NCBI GenBank assembly: GCA_029379385.1
Contig: CM055611.1
Span: 22,410,092 to 22,474,091, forward strand
Direction: 5' to 3'
Origin: Quillaja saponaria
Lineage: Eukaryota; Streptophyta; Magnoliopsida; Fabales; Quillajaceae
Length of the DNA stretch: 64,000 bases
This document shows positions 23,471 to 35,943 of the stretch, piece after piece; positions within the stretch are counted from its first letter, which is position 1, and each line of letters starts with the position of its first letter. Position numbers and translations under genes: made by a program. Under the pieces are notes generated by a model. The model had not been told where the DNA came from and made no database searches. It saw only the letters and a program-made list of their open reading frames with translations.

Positions 23471-25515
23471 ATGGGCATAGCGGCAGCCATTGGAGTACTG
23501 GCACCCTTCCCGTTCTACTACTGGCTATGGACGCAGCCACAGGCATGGGTGAATCTTTGTGGGAAAGGGCAAGACCCATCTAAAGTGATGGCATATGTCT
23601 CCCATTTCTTGAAGTTGATTCAGTTCATCTCCCTCTTCACCTGTCTCTACTTTCTCTTGGCCTCCCCCTCTGTACTTCTGGCCCCTATTTTTCTTTGGCC
23701 AGTTCCTCAACTTCAGGTTAGTCCAAATAACTCTCTTTGGGTCGTGTAAGTATTATTGTGCGCGTGGTCCAGAATATCTTGGAAGTTGGTATTCATTATG
23801 GAGCATTGAGCTGGAATATGTTGAATTTATCCAGATTTGTATCTGGGGTTTGTTGATTATGTGTTAGATTTTAAGATGGAACTGTGAATGTGATCATCAA
23901 TAGTAGGATTGAAGAATTTAAGGGCGTGCTTGTTACTTGTGAAAATAGGGAGGAAAAGAGTGAACATGAGGTGACAACTTAAAAAGAATCAATCTTTTTC
24001 ATCCCAATTTTACTGTCTTCTTCAGCTCTATCAAGTATATCCTACTTGTGCCTTAATGGATTTCATGGGTTATTTGAGAAAATTATGGCACTTGGTTGTA
24101 ATGTACTCATGCATTAGTGAATTTAAACTTGATATGAATCCTTACTTGTTGACACAGAATCACAACGATAAGAATAGCTAGCATAAGGAGTAAAAGTTCA
24201 CTTGATATTAAAAACGATGATGGCTATTGGTTTAGTGATTTGGGAATAATAATGTTTATGACTTTAGATGAAAGAATGCTGTTAGTTTTCATTGAGTTGC
24301 TTTAGGCAAAGCTAAGGTTAGACTCTTGTAGTGAATGAAAGTTTTTATTTTTCAAACTCGGAGGATAGAATAGACACAGTTTTGCAGTCTGAAAATTTTA
24401 AGTACATAGAAGAGCCTTTTGGTGAATTTCACATAATTATTTTCAAGTTTGGCATATAAGTAAAAAGGAGTAGCTACTTTGCTTGGCATACCTCTACTTT
24501 ATCCTCTATAGTCTTTGGCAAAACAGCATAAATTTAACTTTGGGTGGGAACCGATGATAGTTGTTGCTGTTTGGTTGGCTGGAGATTTGATGTGGAGAAA
24601 CAGTTTTAGTTAGGAAGATGCTGTTTTGAAATATGGAGTTAATTGGGATGATTAATGTACATTTGGGTCCTGAACTTGCATTGATTTCTTAGTACAAGTC
24701 TGTTAGCCTAGAATTCAATGGTTTTTGTATGATTATCTACTTAGTTGTGAAGGGAAAATAATGTCTTACTATCTTAGACATGATGCAAGTTTGGGACCGT
24801 AGGACTCAATACCTTTTTAAGATGCTAGGTGACAAGAATATCATCATAGCTGTAAGGTTATTAGTCTGAGATCTACTATATTAAAGGTTTAGGATTATGG
24901 GGCTAACATTCTCTCGGACAGTTAATAGCGATAGCTATATTTCTGAGAATGAAGGTGACTCCTATGGTTGTAAGAGATAAATTTTTGACTTGTAAAGGAG
25001 TGGGTGGAGTGATATTTTTGAATTTGGTATGCCTGACAGCTTAAGATGAGTTTAATGTTGCATATATCTGTTAATCTATTAATAATGTTAGAAAATCTGT
25101 TAATTAATATAAGATTAACATAAAGAAATTCATAGCCATTATATACATATGATTTGAATTAAAGATAGTAGATTAAACCAGATGCATTGAATAAGGGGGA
25201 CTTACTTCATTACAAAAAGAATCATTTTGTGAGATTTTTAATAACAATTGAATCTGTGATTATAGGGTGTATCAGTTGCTTGGGGAATCCGGCACATACT
25301 ATGGAGTACGATTTGGAAAGAAGATTCCCTGGGTAACAGAATTTCCATTTGGAGTTATAAGAGATCCTCAGTACGTGGGAAGCATAATGAGTCTTCTTGC
25401 ATGTCTCTCTTGGGTTCCTATTCAATACATTCTTCTGTGGGTATTAGGATATGTATTTATGATACATGTAGAATCCAAAGAAGATTCATCTACCCGTGCA
25501 AACCCGCTCTCTTAA
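23471..25515 (+). CDS. PLMT: Phosphatidyl-N-methylethanolamine N-methyltransferase (PLMT)
   Basis: Two exons, 23471-23716 and 25266-25515, separated by a 1.55 kb intron. The protein uses S-adenosylmethionine to methylate phosphatidyl-monomethyl- and dimethylethanolamine toward phosphatidylcholine in the ER. Seen: an N-terminal hydrophobic segment (MGIAAAIGVLAPFPFYYWLW), a second hydrophobic region, then the conserved RVYQLLGE, GVRFGKKIPWVTEFPFGV, DPQYVGS and LSWVPIQYILLW blocks typical of PEMT-type enzymes. One extra T in the TTT at 23651-23653 shifts the frame before SWPPPLYF. Skipping it restores 164 residues, equal to the Arabidopsis enzyme as I recall it. Read literally, exon 1 ends in an unrelated peptide (ending PVPQLQ) and exon 2 cannot be joined in frame. 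Confidence 0.93.
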
Positions 25516-26312
25516 TTACAGAGTTTCAGTAAACTAACTGAGGTTACCGGAGGACCTAGTCATTTTGACAGGTTGGCCATAGGTGCTACATTTTTATTTG
25601 TTTTCTTCAACATGTTTCGGTGATAATAGCTAAATTTGATGGTCATATGATCCTTGATATTGATTTTTTTGGGACTAAGTTGTATTTCCATAATATTTTT
25701 AATGACATTGCTCTATTTGTCCTACTGAGTATGAACTTTGCCTTTATTTCATCTTCATATAGTCGATATTTTTTGTAATTTCAGATAGAACTTGTATGAA
25801 TATTAATGGGGAAGAATGGAACAGTAACTTTTTAATGGAATGTTGGTAGGCTAGCTCAGATAAGCTAAGTTAAATATGAATATCATATTTGAGAAGCTGA
25901 TGGGAGATGGTCGTTTACTTAGCTCGTATGGTAGTCTGTCAACAAAACTGTGTCCAACAAGGGCGTATGGTTGATGCTCTTTTTTTTATAAGATATAGCT
26001 TATTAATTTTTAACTGTATAAATGATAGGGTTTTTTCTTTTACTTCAAAGAAAAATAACAATCACTACAAGCCCGATTATTTATAAGGTTTAACTATTAA
26101 ATTTGTATTGATCTTGAAACAGTGGGAAATATAGAACTTGGAACATAATTGTGTGCAGCGAGTTATTGCATATAGCACTTGGAACATAAAGTACCCTTGT
26201 GCATCATAAACTTAAACATAAATCCCCAGATTTGCTTACTAAAATACACAGCTAAAACACTCACATACCCAGAATCCAAAAGAAATATAAGAAGAAAGGC
26301 CCTCTTCTCCTT
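25516..26312. other. Convergent 3' region of PLMT and PnsB1
   Basis: Facing 3' untranslated regions and AT-rich spacer. No additional gene or repeat recognised. Confidence 0.5.
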
Positions 26313-28994
26313 CTATGCAAAAGCTAGAGCCACATTAAAATATTGAACTGCGTTTTTTACAGCATCAACATCAATATCTACTAATTTTCCTGTCTTGGAT
26401 GATATCGAAGTGCATCTCTTCTCTTCTGGGTTAGGGACAAATATGTTTGCCTTCTCTGCAGAGCAAAATAGTGCAATACTGCAACAAAGTGGCACCACAA
26501 ACACACCAAACTTATTTATAATTGAAGCAATAAAAGTTGTATGCTGTGTGATCTTTTGTTTTCTCTTTTGTAATTTTATATTCTGACATGTAGCTCAATA
26601 TCTGAGTATATCAAACAAAGATGCTCCTTATCTAATTTTGCAGACTAAGAGACTAGTAATTTGTTCTGATTGATGAAATTACCTGGGTTTTTGGCGTGCA
26701 TTTGCTAGTTGGATGGCAGCTGTGTTTGTAGCTATTACCCCAATTGAGTCGTTGATAAGAGCAGCCAACTGAAGAACACACAAAAACACAGAATTAAAGT
26801 AAATGGCAGAGCCACCGTAGAGTTTCGAAAGGTCTCTTTCTGTTTTCTTGTTTTCTGTTCCGTTTTCTTTGGCTCAAGACGTTTTCTTATAATTACATTC
26901 AGAAGACTAGATGGTGATGTACCTGCCCTGGTGTTGTAATGAAGACTATGCTGGTATCTTCTCCAATCACTTCCTCCACATTTTCCCTTTCTTTCTCATG
27001 TGGAATAACAAAAACTGGCCTAACTCCCCTGTTTGCATTAAAATCAGATAAAAATGATAGCCAATAGTAACTTATCAACCCCTAACCTATGTGCCTGGGA
27101 GGGACCCTAGGCAACTAGAGTAGAAGATTGCCAGAACTCTACTGTAAGATTGTCAATGTGCCCAGAACAGATGACAATTTAGAAGGAATAGCTTTAAATG
27201 TTTAGTGTTTTGCTAAGAATGAGCTACAATTCAAGTTTCTGTCGCTGTTGGACTAACCATTTTCGTTTGAGTTTCCTATAATAAACCTTCACAAAGTTTA
27301 GCAAATAATCCAAAACAAGTTGAAATCATGGTTGCAAATTTATCAAAATTTACACATCTAAACTGCATGCTTGAGCACACATGATATAATAATGTTCAAA
27401 AAGTTCGCATGTGTTGTGCAATGTAAGGAGAGGTAGTAGTGAACTACTGGAAGCCAAAGAAAATGTTCAAAAAGGACGCATGTATTCTATGAACACTTTG
27501 GAAGCATAAGGAATTTTCTGTTTCTAGCTGTTACTAATGTTTTGCATTGCATTAGTAACAGTTAGAGCATGGATCCAAGCAATCATAGACAGCCTAATTT
27601 CAGTTTCGAGTTCCAAATTGATTTTGTAAAACCTTATAAAGCAAGAATACCAAAAGAACAAAGCTTCTATCTTTTTACCTTATAGCCTCAGATATTTCAC
27701 CCCACAGTTCAATTGGTAGCAAGCTATCGGGATCACCCCTAGACTGCATCGACGCCTCTGAATCTGATTTTATCCCATGAATTACAACATATTTTCCTTT
27801 CTCTGCACCTGCCTTCTTGTACTTTGCCTCCACAAAATCTTTTAGCTTCCTCGATAGTGATATCTTAAGTGGAGGCAAAAGCTGCCTTGGAACACTGCGA
27901 AATGGTCTTCCCAACCAATCAACCATCTGATGATACCTAATCAAGCAAATTCATAGGAACCTTCTCAAATACTAAAGAACTGCACCGTAGACTAATCATC
28001 AACAGTATTTTTCTTACCCATTTATAAATCTCTATTACTGGATGACAGTGAACGCACAGTTAAGCAAAATTGTGTTTATGATGTGTCTAAACCATTAATG
28101 CTGCAGTATGAACTCACATATTATATCCTCCATCAGAGAGATTCAGACTATCTGGTGTAAATGTTTCAGATAAAAGTAATCCTGCACCTGCAGCATTAAC
28201 ATTCGGGTAGATGTAGCTGACTCTATCACGAGCGGTTGTCATAAACAAAAAGGCTGCATGACCTAGGCCTGCCAATTTGGTGGATAATATCATGTCATAG
28301 TACCTACCCTGTAAGCAAAAGACAGCAGGACATGAATTAGATTTAGTTTGTGCATATATGCAATAAGATACGATTTAGAAAATTTACACACTAACCTTCA
28401 GTAACTCCAATCATATCAGTATACTCTGCTGGCTCTGGAAACTCATCATCAGGATCATAAACATTAGCCCACCTCACATTCTTATTCAACTCATAAACCT
28501 GCTTCCCTCTTGCTGATGCCAAAATATCAATCTGAACACCCGGGTATCTATCCTTAATCAACTGAATAGCTGGAAAAAACAGCAGATTCTCATAAACACC
28601 GCCGGAGATCACACAGCAGCACCTCCTAACATCCCCTCTCACTTTCAATGCCAAGGATGCTATTTCCACATTGTATCCTTTTGGGAATTTCAAGAACCCA
28701 TACGGGTTGTCTGGGTTGTCTGGTGGCCTAGGATCCTCTTCTTGCTTACCATCTGCGAACAACGAGCCATACTCCATTTCAGGATCCTCACCATCATCAA
28801 AAGGGTCAAGCCAGGGATTCTTCTTCTTGATATTTAATTTAACATTTGGTCTTCCGCTTGAATGGGGTTGGTGTTGATGGTCTAATGGGTTCAAGAATGA
28901 AAGTTGGGTGAAGTGGGTTGAAGGAATTGTAGGTGAGTTTGTGAGAAATGGTGAAAAATGATTTTGGATTTGATAGCAGATAAGTTGCAGCCAT
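26313..28994 (-). CDS. PNSB1: Photosynthetic NDH subunit of subcomplex B 1 (PnsB1 / NDF1 / NDH48)
   Basis: Six exons in transcript order: 28994-28396, 28308-28118, 27936-27679, 27028-26923, 26768-26683, 26478-26313. The ATG at 28994 (MAATYLLSN) starts a plastid transit peptide. The mature part carries DPEMEYGSLFADGKQEEDPR, DNPYGFLKFPKGY, RRCCCVISGGVYENLLFFPA and YHQMVDWLGRPFRSVPR. Known role: a structural subunit of the chloroplast NADH dehydrogenase-like complex in cyclic electron flow. Its fold resembles bacterial glycosyltransferase/heptosyltransferase proteins without proven enzymatic activity. Two extra bases break the frame: one in the AAA at 28900-28902 (T on the coding strand, in the transit peptide) and one G right at the start of exon 2 (28307-28308). 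Skipping both gives 467 residues, near the Arabidopsis 461. Confidence 0.93.
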
Positions 28995-29792
28995 AATTGA
29001 GTTACGCAAGTTCCTTCCTTTTTTTTTTTTTGGTTAAAATATGTTCCGTTATTATTGTTAGGACTAGAAGTCTAGAGGATGAGTTGAAGACGGTAGACGT
29101 TGGGATTCAATGTGTGGAAAAGAGTTGGATAAGTGGGACCCCAGTTAGGGAAAAACGACAACAACTGCATTACCGTTTTGATAATCAGATGCTTTACACT
29201 ACACAAACCACGAGTGTCGGATACGGATTTCGGATAAAACATTCCCACCCAGAAAACTAGAAACCCATTGGGTCGGAAAATCTGTAGTTTAAGCTGAGCT
29301 CTCATTGGATGACGTGGCGTGAGATGACTGGCTACCTTACAACCTCCCCTATTCTCTCTCTGTCTGAACCTGAAAGCTTTTGATTCGTTGTTTTCTCGAG
29401 CAAACTTACCATGAAAAGTTTTCCCTTCACATTGTGGAAAGTTTTGTCTCACTTTCTCACTCTTTCCCGGTAACTTTCTCACCCCTCAAGCAAACTATAT
29501 TCGCCTGCAAAAAGTGCGACCGGGGATTTTCAAAATCAAAACTTTCAGCTACAAGAAGCTCTGTTTTCACCAATGCAGCTGAAGTCTCCCTCCTTCTAGG
29601 GTTTTGCGTAATTCAAAATGGAACTCTAAAGCCCTAGTGGTTAACTCCATAGTAGAAAATTTCAACTGATCAGTGGGTTTCTTAGGGATTATATATGTAC
29701 GATCCTGTCCAAATTCTCCAAATTTGGACTACATAGTAAGCATTTAACAGGAAAATTTTGGAAGGTGTTTTTGGGAAAGAGAATTCTTTGCA
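28995..29792. other. Divergent promoter region, PnsB1 / DNA glycosylase
   Basis: About 800 bases shared by two genes transcribed away from each other. An ACGTGGC element lies at 29312-29318, with an inverted CCAAT box (ATTGG) at 29304-29308. A short ORF at 29380-29637 is probably leader sequence of the glycosylase mRNA. Confidence 0.5.
29312..29318 (+). promoter_or_regulatory. ACGTGGC G-box/ABRE-type element
   Basis: ACGTGGC in the context TGACGTGGCG, next to an inverted CCAAT box, in the divergent promoter of PnsB1 and the glycosylase. G-box cores are bound by bZIP and bHLH factors in light and abscisic acid responses. Binding here is inferred from sequence only. Confidence 0.4.
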
Positions 29793-31349
29793 ATGTCGGG
29801 CCCACCGCGAGTTCGATCTATGAACATCTCCGACACTGAGTCCCGGCCGGTACTCGTCCCTGCTGGGAATAAGGCTCGTACCACTGAGACGCGAAAACCA
29901 GCTTCGAAACCTGTAAAGAAGACTGAGAAAGCTTTGCAAGAAATCGAGTCCAAGGAGAAGAAGCCAATTTCTCATTCGATTTCACAATGCGTTTCAGTGG
30001 CAACGATTTTGAGGCAGCAGGACCATTGTCAAGCATTGCGCAGTTTCTCAATGAATGCTTCGTGCTCGTCTGATGCGTCTTCAACAGATTCTTCAACTCA
30101 TAGTCGCGCATCATCAAGTGGGAGAATGGTACGGCGGGTTGGTGTGCCAATAAGGAAGAAGTCGTCCAGTTCGAAGAAGGAGAAAGTTGAAAAGGTCGGT
30201 GCTGATAATGCAACTGCGCCTGATACTGTGCTCAAAGATTCAAGTGATATCTTGGAAGTCAAGAAAAGATGCGCTTGGGTCACACCAAATACTGGTATCT
30301 TGTCTTTGTTTCTATGTTCGAACTAATTAAAATGATGTAATGTGATGTGATGTGATCATGTGATGTGTTGTTGATGAAACTTTTTAGTGCTGGTTATTAG
30401 AAAGAAATTTCAAATGTTCGAATTAAGGGATCAATGTCAATTTAGGGGAAGGTTAGAAGCAATACTTAAGACAAGATTTTCTCTGTCATTACTATATTAT
30501 GCCACTTCAGAGGCAGATGGGAGGAATGAGAAGAATGGTAGTTTTAAGAGCTGAATGTGTTTAAATTTGAGTACAGTATGGAAAATAAGAAACTTGAGGA
30601 AAGGAAAACACTATATAGTTGTAAATGTCACATCTTAGTATTCCAGAAATTCAAGTGTAACGAGTTTTTTAGTGTGGGCATGGAAAGACAGGGGATATTG
30701 CCTTTTAGACTTATGTTGTTCTTGCTGCTGTAGTAACCATACCCATTACCTTGTTAGTATCTAGTATTACAATTTTCAAGACATGAGGAAAGCAACACCA
30801 CTGAATTTAATTATCTTAAATCTTGTAGTCATGCAAAAACTATTTGTAGAATGTGAGAGTATTGCCAACATAAAAGAACACTTAAGTAGTTCTCAATGCC
30901 TTTTTCTGCAGTTTTTCTTATTCAGGATTGCAAAGAAATGCAAAAATAGCCATTTCATCATATATAGCCTATCACTTGTTTATTTAAAGAAAATGATTGT
31001 ATTTGTTTTAACAAGCCATGTTCAAACCTAGTAGGAAAATAGCCCAGGTTGGTCATATATGGCTATTAAACTTTTCATGTGTACATCAGCATGGAGTAGG
31101 CAGCTACTGTTCTCTCAATAGTAGGTTCCTTCTGTGCATTCTTTTGTCTACGATATTGTTGAATGCATGACTAAGAGTACAGTATTGGTCTATGGCTTAG
31201 GTTACCAAAATGTTCCGCTTCAGGTTGCAACTTAGTAGACAGTTTATGCATGAGATTATCATGTTCATGTGTTGTTTAACAACAGATCATCTCTAGAAAA
31301 TGGAGTAACCTGCTCATCCAGCAGGCCCATTCATCCTTATGCTTGAGAA

Positions 31350-31390
<41 letters not shown>

Positions 31391-32910
31391 AACAGATCAA
31401 TAGTGCCTGAAGAAGAAGGAGGAAATAAGAGTCAGGGTAATAAACTTATGTCCCAATAAGCGCACTCTTTAAAGAAAGTGTCATGGGATGATAATCATAT
31501 GCTTAAACTTTTTTGGGTGCATCACAATCTGTTTCTTGCTTTGATATCCTATTTATAAGCTGTGGTGAATATATTTATTGTTCATTGGGTGGCTGCTTCT
31601 TTAGTAGGTTCTTGCTTTGATAGTCTCTTTATATGCTTGTAAGCTTGTTGTTTATCAGTTATTATATGAATCGCTGAATTGTTCTTTTTGTGATAAAGAT
31701 CCATGCTATTCTGCTTTTCATGATGAAGAATGGGGAGTCCCTGTCCATGATGACCGGTATGTTCCCTTCTGCTGATGTTCTCAAAATATTCTGCTTCCAA
31801 GTCGCAACAACTAAAACCATAGTGTCTGATTTATTCAGGAAACTGTTCGAGTTGCTCAGCCTATCTGGTGCTTTGGCAGAACTTACATGGCCTGCTATTC
31901 TTAGCAAAAGGCAGATATTTAGGTATTGATTGATTTTAATATGGTGATGATCTGTGTTTTGGATTAATTTATATGACTGGAAAATTATACTTCCAAATGC
32001 TTCTACTTTAGCTTTTTACAGATCAATACACATGTTTTGGAACACAGGGAAATCTTCTTGGATTTTGATCCAAGAGTTGTTTCACAACTTAATGAGAAAA
32101 AGATAAGTGCACCTGGAAGCCCTGCCAGCTCTTTGCTATCAGACCTTAAGCTGAGAGCCATAATTGATAATGCACTGTCAAATGTGCAAGGTAAATACTA
32201 CCATTTGTTCTTCATTTTTGTATTGTTATTCATAGTGCTTGTAAAAGGGGCAATCAGAAAGCTCTTGTCCAATTTTTAGTACTTGAGTGAAAGGATCCCA
32301 ACCCTCAATTTTCAAACTTGCTACTTGCCATGAAGAAGGTTAAGAAACAAGAAAATCTTATATTGTTGACTGCTAATGATTATGTAAAGAGAACTAAATT
32401 CAAAACAGTTCAGTCCAAACTGTTAGAGTTAGTTATAGAAATCTCTCTCTCTCTGTGCCAATGCAACAACAAACTGAGAGGCTATATTATACTACGGTTC
32501 CTACAATGCCTGAGATGCAAATCTTCTGCATTATTGTGGCAATGCAGGTCATTGACGAGTTTGGGTCCTTTGATACATTTATCTGGAATTTTGTGAACCA
32601 TAAGCCTATAGTCAGCCAATTCCGTTACCCACGCCAGGTACCTGTGAAATCTCCGAAAGCAGAGGTTATCAGCAAAGAGCTAGTCAGAAGAGGTTTCAGA
32701 AGTGTAGGTCCGACAGTGATCTATACATTCATGCAAGTGGCTGGACTGACAAACGATCACCTCATCAGTTGCTTCAGGTTCAAGGAGTGTATGGTCAGAT
32801 CAGAAGCAGGGGAAAAAGACAGCACCCTCAAGTGTAAGGTGGAGGAGCGAGCAAGTAAGGAGCCAACTGAGACGAATCTATCAATAGCTGTGAATGGATT
32901 GAGTTTGTAA
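29793..32910 (+). CDS. DNA-3-methyladenine glycosylase I (Tag) family protein
   Basis: Five exons: 29793-30294, 31699-31756, 31839-31922, 32048-32190, 32548-32910. This nuclear-type base-excision repair enzyme family removes 3-methyladenine. The first 155 or so residues are a low-complexity Ser/Lys-rich extension specific to plants (basic stretch PIRKKSSSSKKEK). The Tag domain follows: RCAWVTPNTDPCYSAFHDEE with the zinc Cys and the Tyr-His pair, WGVPVHDDRKLFELLSLSGA, NHKPIVSQFRYPRQVPV, RRGFRSVGPTVIYTFMQ, and DHLISCFRF with the His and Cys zinc ligands. One extra A at 32188-32189, next to the exon 4 donor, changes the phase. Without it CAG joins GTC to give VQVIDEFGSF as in relatives, with 382 residues. 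Matches the Arabidopsis At1g80850/At1g15970 pair. Confidence 0.92.
31351..31388. repeat. (GA)n microsatellite
   Basis: Nearly pure GA dinucleotide tract with one GAAA interruption, in intron 1 of the DNA glycosylase gene. Confidence 0.9.
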
Positions 32911-33997
32911 TCAAAGTAGTTTAGTGGGGTTTTGGTCAATGGCCTGGATATTGTTCATGACTGGCCGTTGGCACAATTTCAGGGTATGATTGGGTTGTTG
33001 GTATCTGTTCTATGTACAAATCCATACAGATATGAGTCATGTAGCTCTGAGTTGCTGTGTTTTGAAATACAAAATCACCTGGTAGTTTATTCTTGATGTT
33101 GTAAAGCACATATATACCAATATAAAATGGCGACAGTGAGTTACAATTCCATGTATAAATCGTTTTTATATAGAATGAGTGGTACTTGAGATATCATTTT
33201 TAAGTATATACTCAATATACTTTCTAGTTCTTAAGATTTTTCCTTTTATCTCATTCTTTTTCTTAGAATGGTAACGATTTTATTGGAGAAGCAGGTGGTT
33301 GTTGTCTGTAAGTTAGCTTGCTTCACTAGTTATATAACTGAGTCAAACATTATCTTCTAGTCAGTGGATTCTGCCTACCAACTTGCTGATCACCCAGGTG
33401 CAAGGCCACTTGCCACTCGCAGTATTGTTTGAATGCCTTGGCCCTCAGGACCGCGGTGGCTTCCAATTTCTAAAGACGGTAGGTGGTAGGGTCTACTTAT
33501 ATTGACCTGCGCGTGACATTTCTCTAGGGCTTATGAAATCTGATCATTTAGTAAAACTACCAATTTAGTAAAAGTAACAAGACATTATTTCTGTCCTATT
33601 AGGAAAGAGTTTTCTACCATTTTCTGAGACTTCGTACTGCATAAGTTTTGGATTTTTCTTGGGTATTTGTCTATTTCTCTTTATCAAGCTAAATGGAGTG
33701 TGGAAAAATGGTGCAAAAGCATGCTTAAGGAGAATGAAAGAAAGACTATTTTTTCCATCAGATCTGCATTGGATGAAGTGAATTTGAATGCACTGTTCCA
33801 AAATATGCTTTAAAACCACATATGACTGAAAATGATCTTTGATTAGTTCATGTTTAATGCTGAGGAAGCTGTCCTCATTTTGAGAACAAGATTCCCGCTC
33901 AATAGAGCAAATTCTAAGAAAAAAAATCCAATTTTCTACATTTTAATTACACACAGATTCTAAGCTTCAAAAACTATGATGTAACTGACTCTATATT
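32911..33997. other. Convergent 3' region of glycosylase and WRKY genes
   Basis: Both 3' ends plus spacer. A G+C-richer patch at about 33360-33520 has no coding potential I can recognise. No transposon ends seen. Confidence 0.45.
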
Positions 33998-35423
33998 TCA
34001 CCATTTTTCTGTTGGATTCTTGTGCAATATTCTTCCTGAGATGGCTGCAGCAAGTGCTGCTGTGAAATTGGGATCCTTGGTTAAAGAAGTAGCCATCTGT
34101 TCAACCAAAAATTGCTGGACCTTCGGCGATTCATTCTTTGGTTTTGAATTCCTAGCCTCATTATCTGACTTGGATTTTGTCAAGTCAAGGGTAGCAGTAG
34201 GTCCAGATGAACTGAGAGAGGCTGCACAGGGGACTGTACCAAGTGTCAAACAACCGCCGGAGCCTGATGTTGCCTCCAGCTGAGAAGGGTGGGGATGATT
34301 GTGCTCCCCTTCATAAGTTGCAACCAGAACAGATTGGTCTTCCACACTTCTTTGCACCTGAATAGCCAAAGAGGACCAAAAACACATTAGCTTAATGAAT
34401 CCAAAAAAATTTACTATTTCAATGCCACCCCAACATACCAAAATGTGAATAGTACTGCAGAAATAGTTGAAAAACTTGATCTTATATCAGATTTCTGACT
34501 TGGTATAATTACCTTCTTTTTGACCGGGCAGCTTGGAGCAAAAGAGCATTTGAAGTATGCTCTTGGAGAAGGATTATCTCTGGTGACCTTTTGTCCATAT
34601 TTCCTCCATTGATATCCATCCTTCACAATCTAAAATTACATAGAAGTAAAATCTCATTTAGAATTTCTATGATTAATTTTATGCACTATTTTGAAATTTT
34701 AAGGTAGTGTACTACATAGTGATTACTTACAAGGGTTTTCTCAGATGCTTCAGTCCTGACATAAACTCTTGAGATTATTGCTTTGACGGTTTCTTCCTTT
34801 GGTTTCTTGCACATTGATTCCTCATCAGTTGAGCTGCTCTCTGAGTTTCCACTAGTATTTCCAAATATATAATGAGTATTATTGTTGTTGCTGCTCTCTG
34901 ACTTCCTTTTCTTTGATGGGCTAAGTTCCTTTTCTGGGTTCTTTTTCATATAATCCATCAAATGGCTTCTCAAAGCATTATAGTTCTCACACACCTCTGT
35001 TAGCATTTCAGTCAACTTTTTGTTTTCTTCACCCACCCTCTTCAATTCCTCTACTAATGCACCACTCTGAAACATTTATACATAGAAGCAATTAATTAAT
35101 CACTGAGCTCTAGAAATTAGTAGAAGAAGCCCAAGCAAAATATGAAAAACACTCACCTCTTCTCTTATAGAAGGCTTAATTCCCAGCTCAAAAAAGTTAA
35201 TACTTTCCACCTTCTTCTTCTGAAAACAAAGAAAGAAAATCCAAATTGAGCTTTTTTGAACAAAAGCTAATAGTAATAACAAAAAAGGAGCATGTGGTGA
35301 TGCAAGCAATTGAGATCTTAAGAGAGTATATAAAGGTTTCACACTTACAGGAGCTTCATCAAGAACTCTGAGAGGATTAATATTAAGATCCAAGGAAGTG
35401 TTTATCCATGATGAATAATCCAT
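33998..35423 (-). CDS. WRKY40: WRKY40-like group IIa transcription factor
   Basis: Five exons in transcript order: 35423-35349, 35219-35157, 35066-34731, 34629-34513, 34357-33998, giving 316 residues with an intact frame. Start [14 protein letters not shown] is the usual group IIa N-terminus with an LxLxL-type EAR-like motif (LDLNINPL). A leucine-zipper coiled coil follows ([20 protein letters not shown]). A basic nuclear signal SPSKKRK is present. The WRKY domain has WRKYGQK and a C-X5-C..HNH zinc finger (CSFAPSC ... EGEHNHPHP), split by the intron expected for group II genes. The C-terminus carries [20 protein letters not shown]. Exon 2 (21 codons, [10 protein letters not shown]...) is an addition relative to Arabidopsis WRKY40. 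Group IIa factors bind W-boxes and mostly repress defence and abscisic acid genes. Confidence 0.94.
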
Positions 35424-35590
35424 AGATGCCAAATAAACTTCAAACTTTGTCTCTGTAAGCAAATGATCTGAAACTTCAAAAGCAATTCAAAGCAAAATCA
35501 CAAGCTATCTTCTAGCAAAAAACCCAGATGAAGTATCTATCTTCTGAGACTTATCTTCCAATTTTTGTGAGTGAACCAAACGAAACGATC

Positions 35591-35600
35591 TTATATAAAG
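35591..35600 (-). promoter_or_regulatory. Putative TATA box of the WRKY gene
   Basis: TTATATAAAG on the plus strand reads CTTTATATAA on the minus strand, about 170 bases upstream of the WRKY start codon. Position and sequence fit a TATA box with a leader of about 140 bases. No transcript data. Confidence 0.4.
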
Positions 35601-35825
35601 GTCTAGAAGCTCATCAAGTTGAATAAGGAAACTGGGTGGAAAGAGAGTCAGACAGAGAGATAAAGTTGAATGCCCCACTAAAAAAAGAGCTGGCATAAGC
35701 AAATTTTAGTTCGATATTCTTTGTTTGCATTAAATAATGAAAAAGAACATGTCATAGAGGATGCATGGATTGGTTTTAGCTATTACTTTAGTGAGAAGTT
35801 GAAATTTTTGTGTACAAAATTTCAA

Positions 35826-35943
35826 AGTCAAGCACACCCTGAGACCCATAAAAGAAACATTCACTAAATCTTATGGATTTGGTTGGGGTGGGTATGTAAT
35901 TTCGAAATAGAATTCATGGAAAAACAGAAGTTTTAATTTGACC
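35826..35943 (-). promoter_or_regulatory. Two W-box motifs upstream of the WRKY gene
   Basis: AGTCAA at 35826-35831 (TTGACT on the minus strand) and TTGACC at 35938-35943 (plus strand) are strict W-boxes about 400-520 bases upstream of the start codon. Group IIa WRKY genes are known to be regulated by WRKY factors including themselves. A pair of hexamers can occur by chance. Confidence 0.4.
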
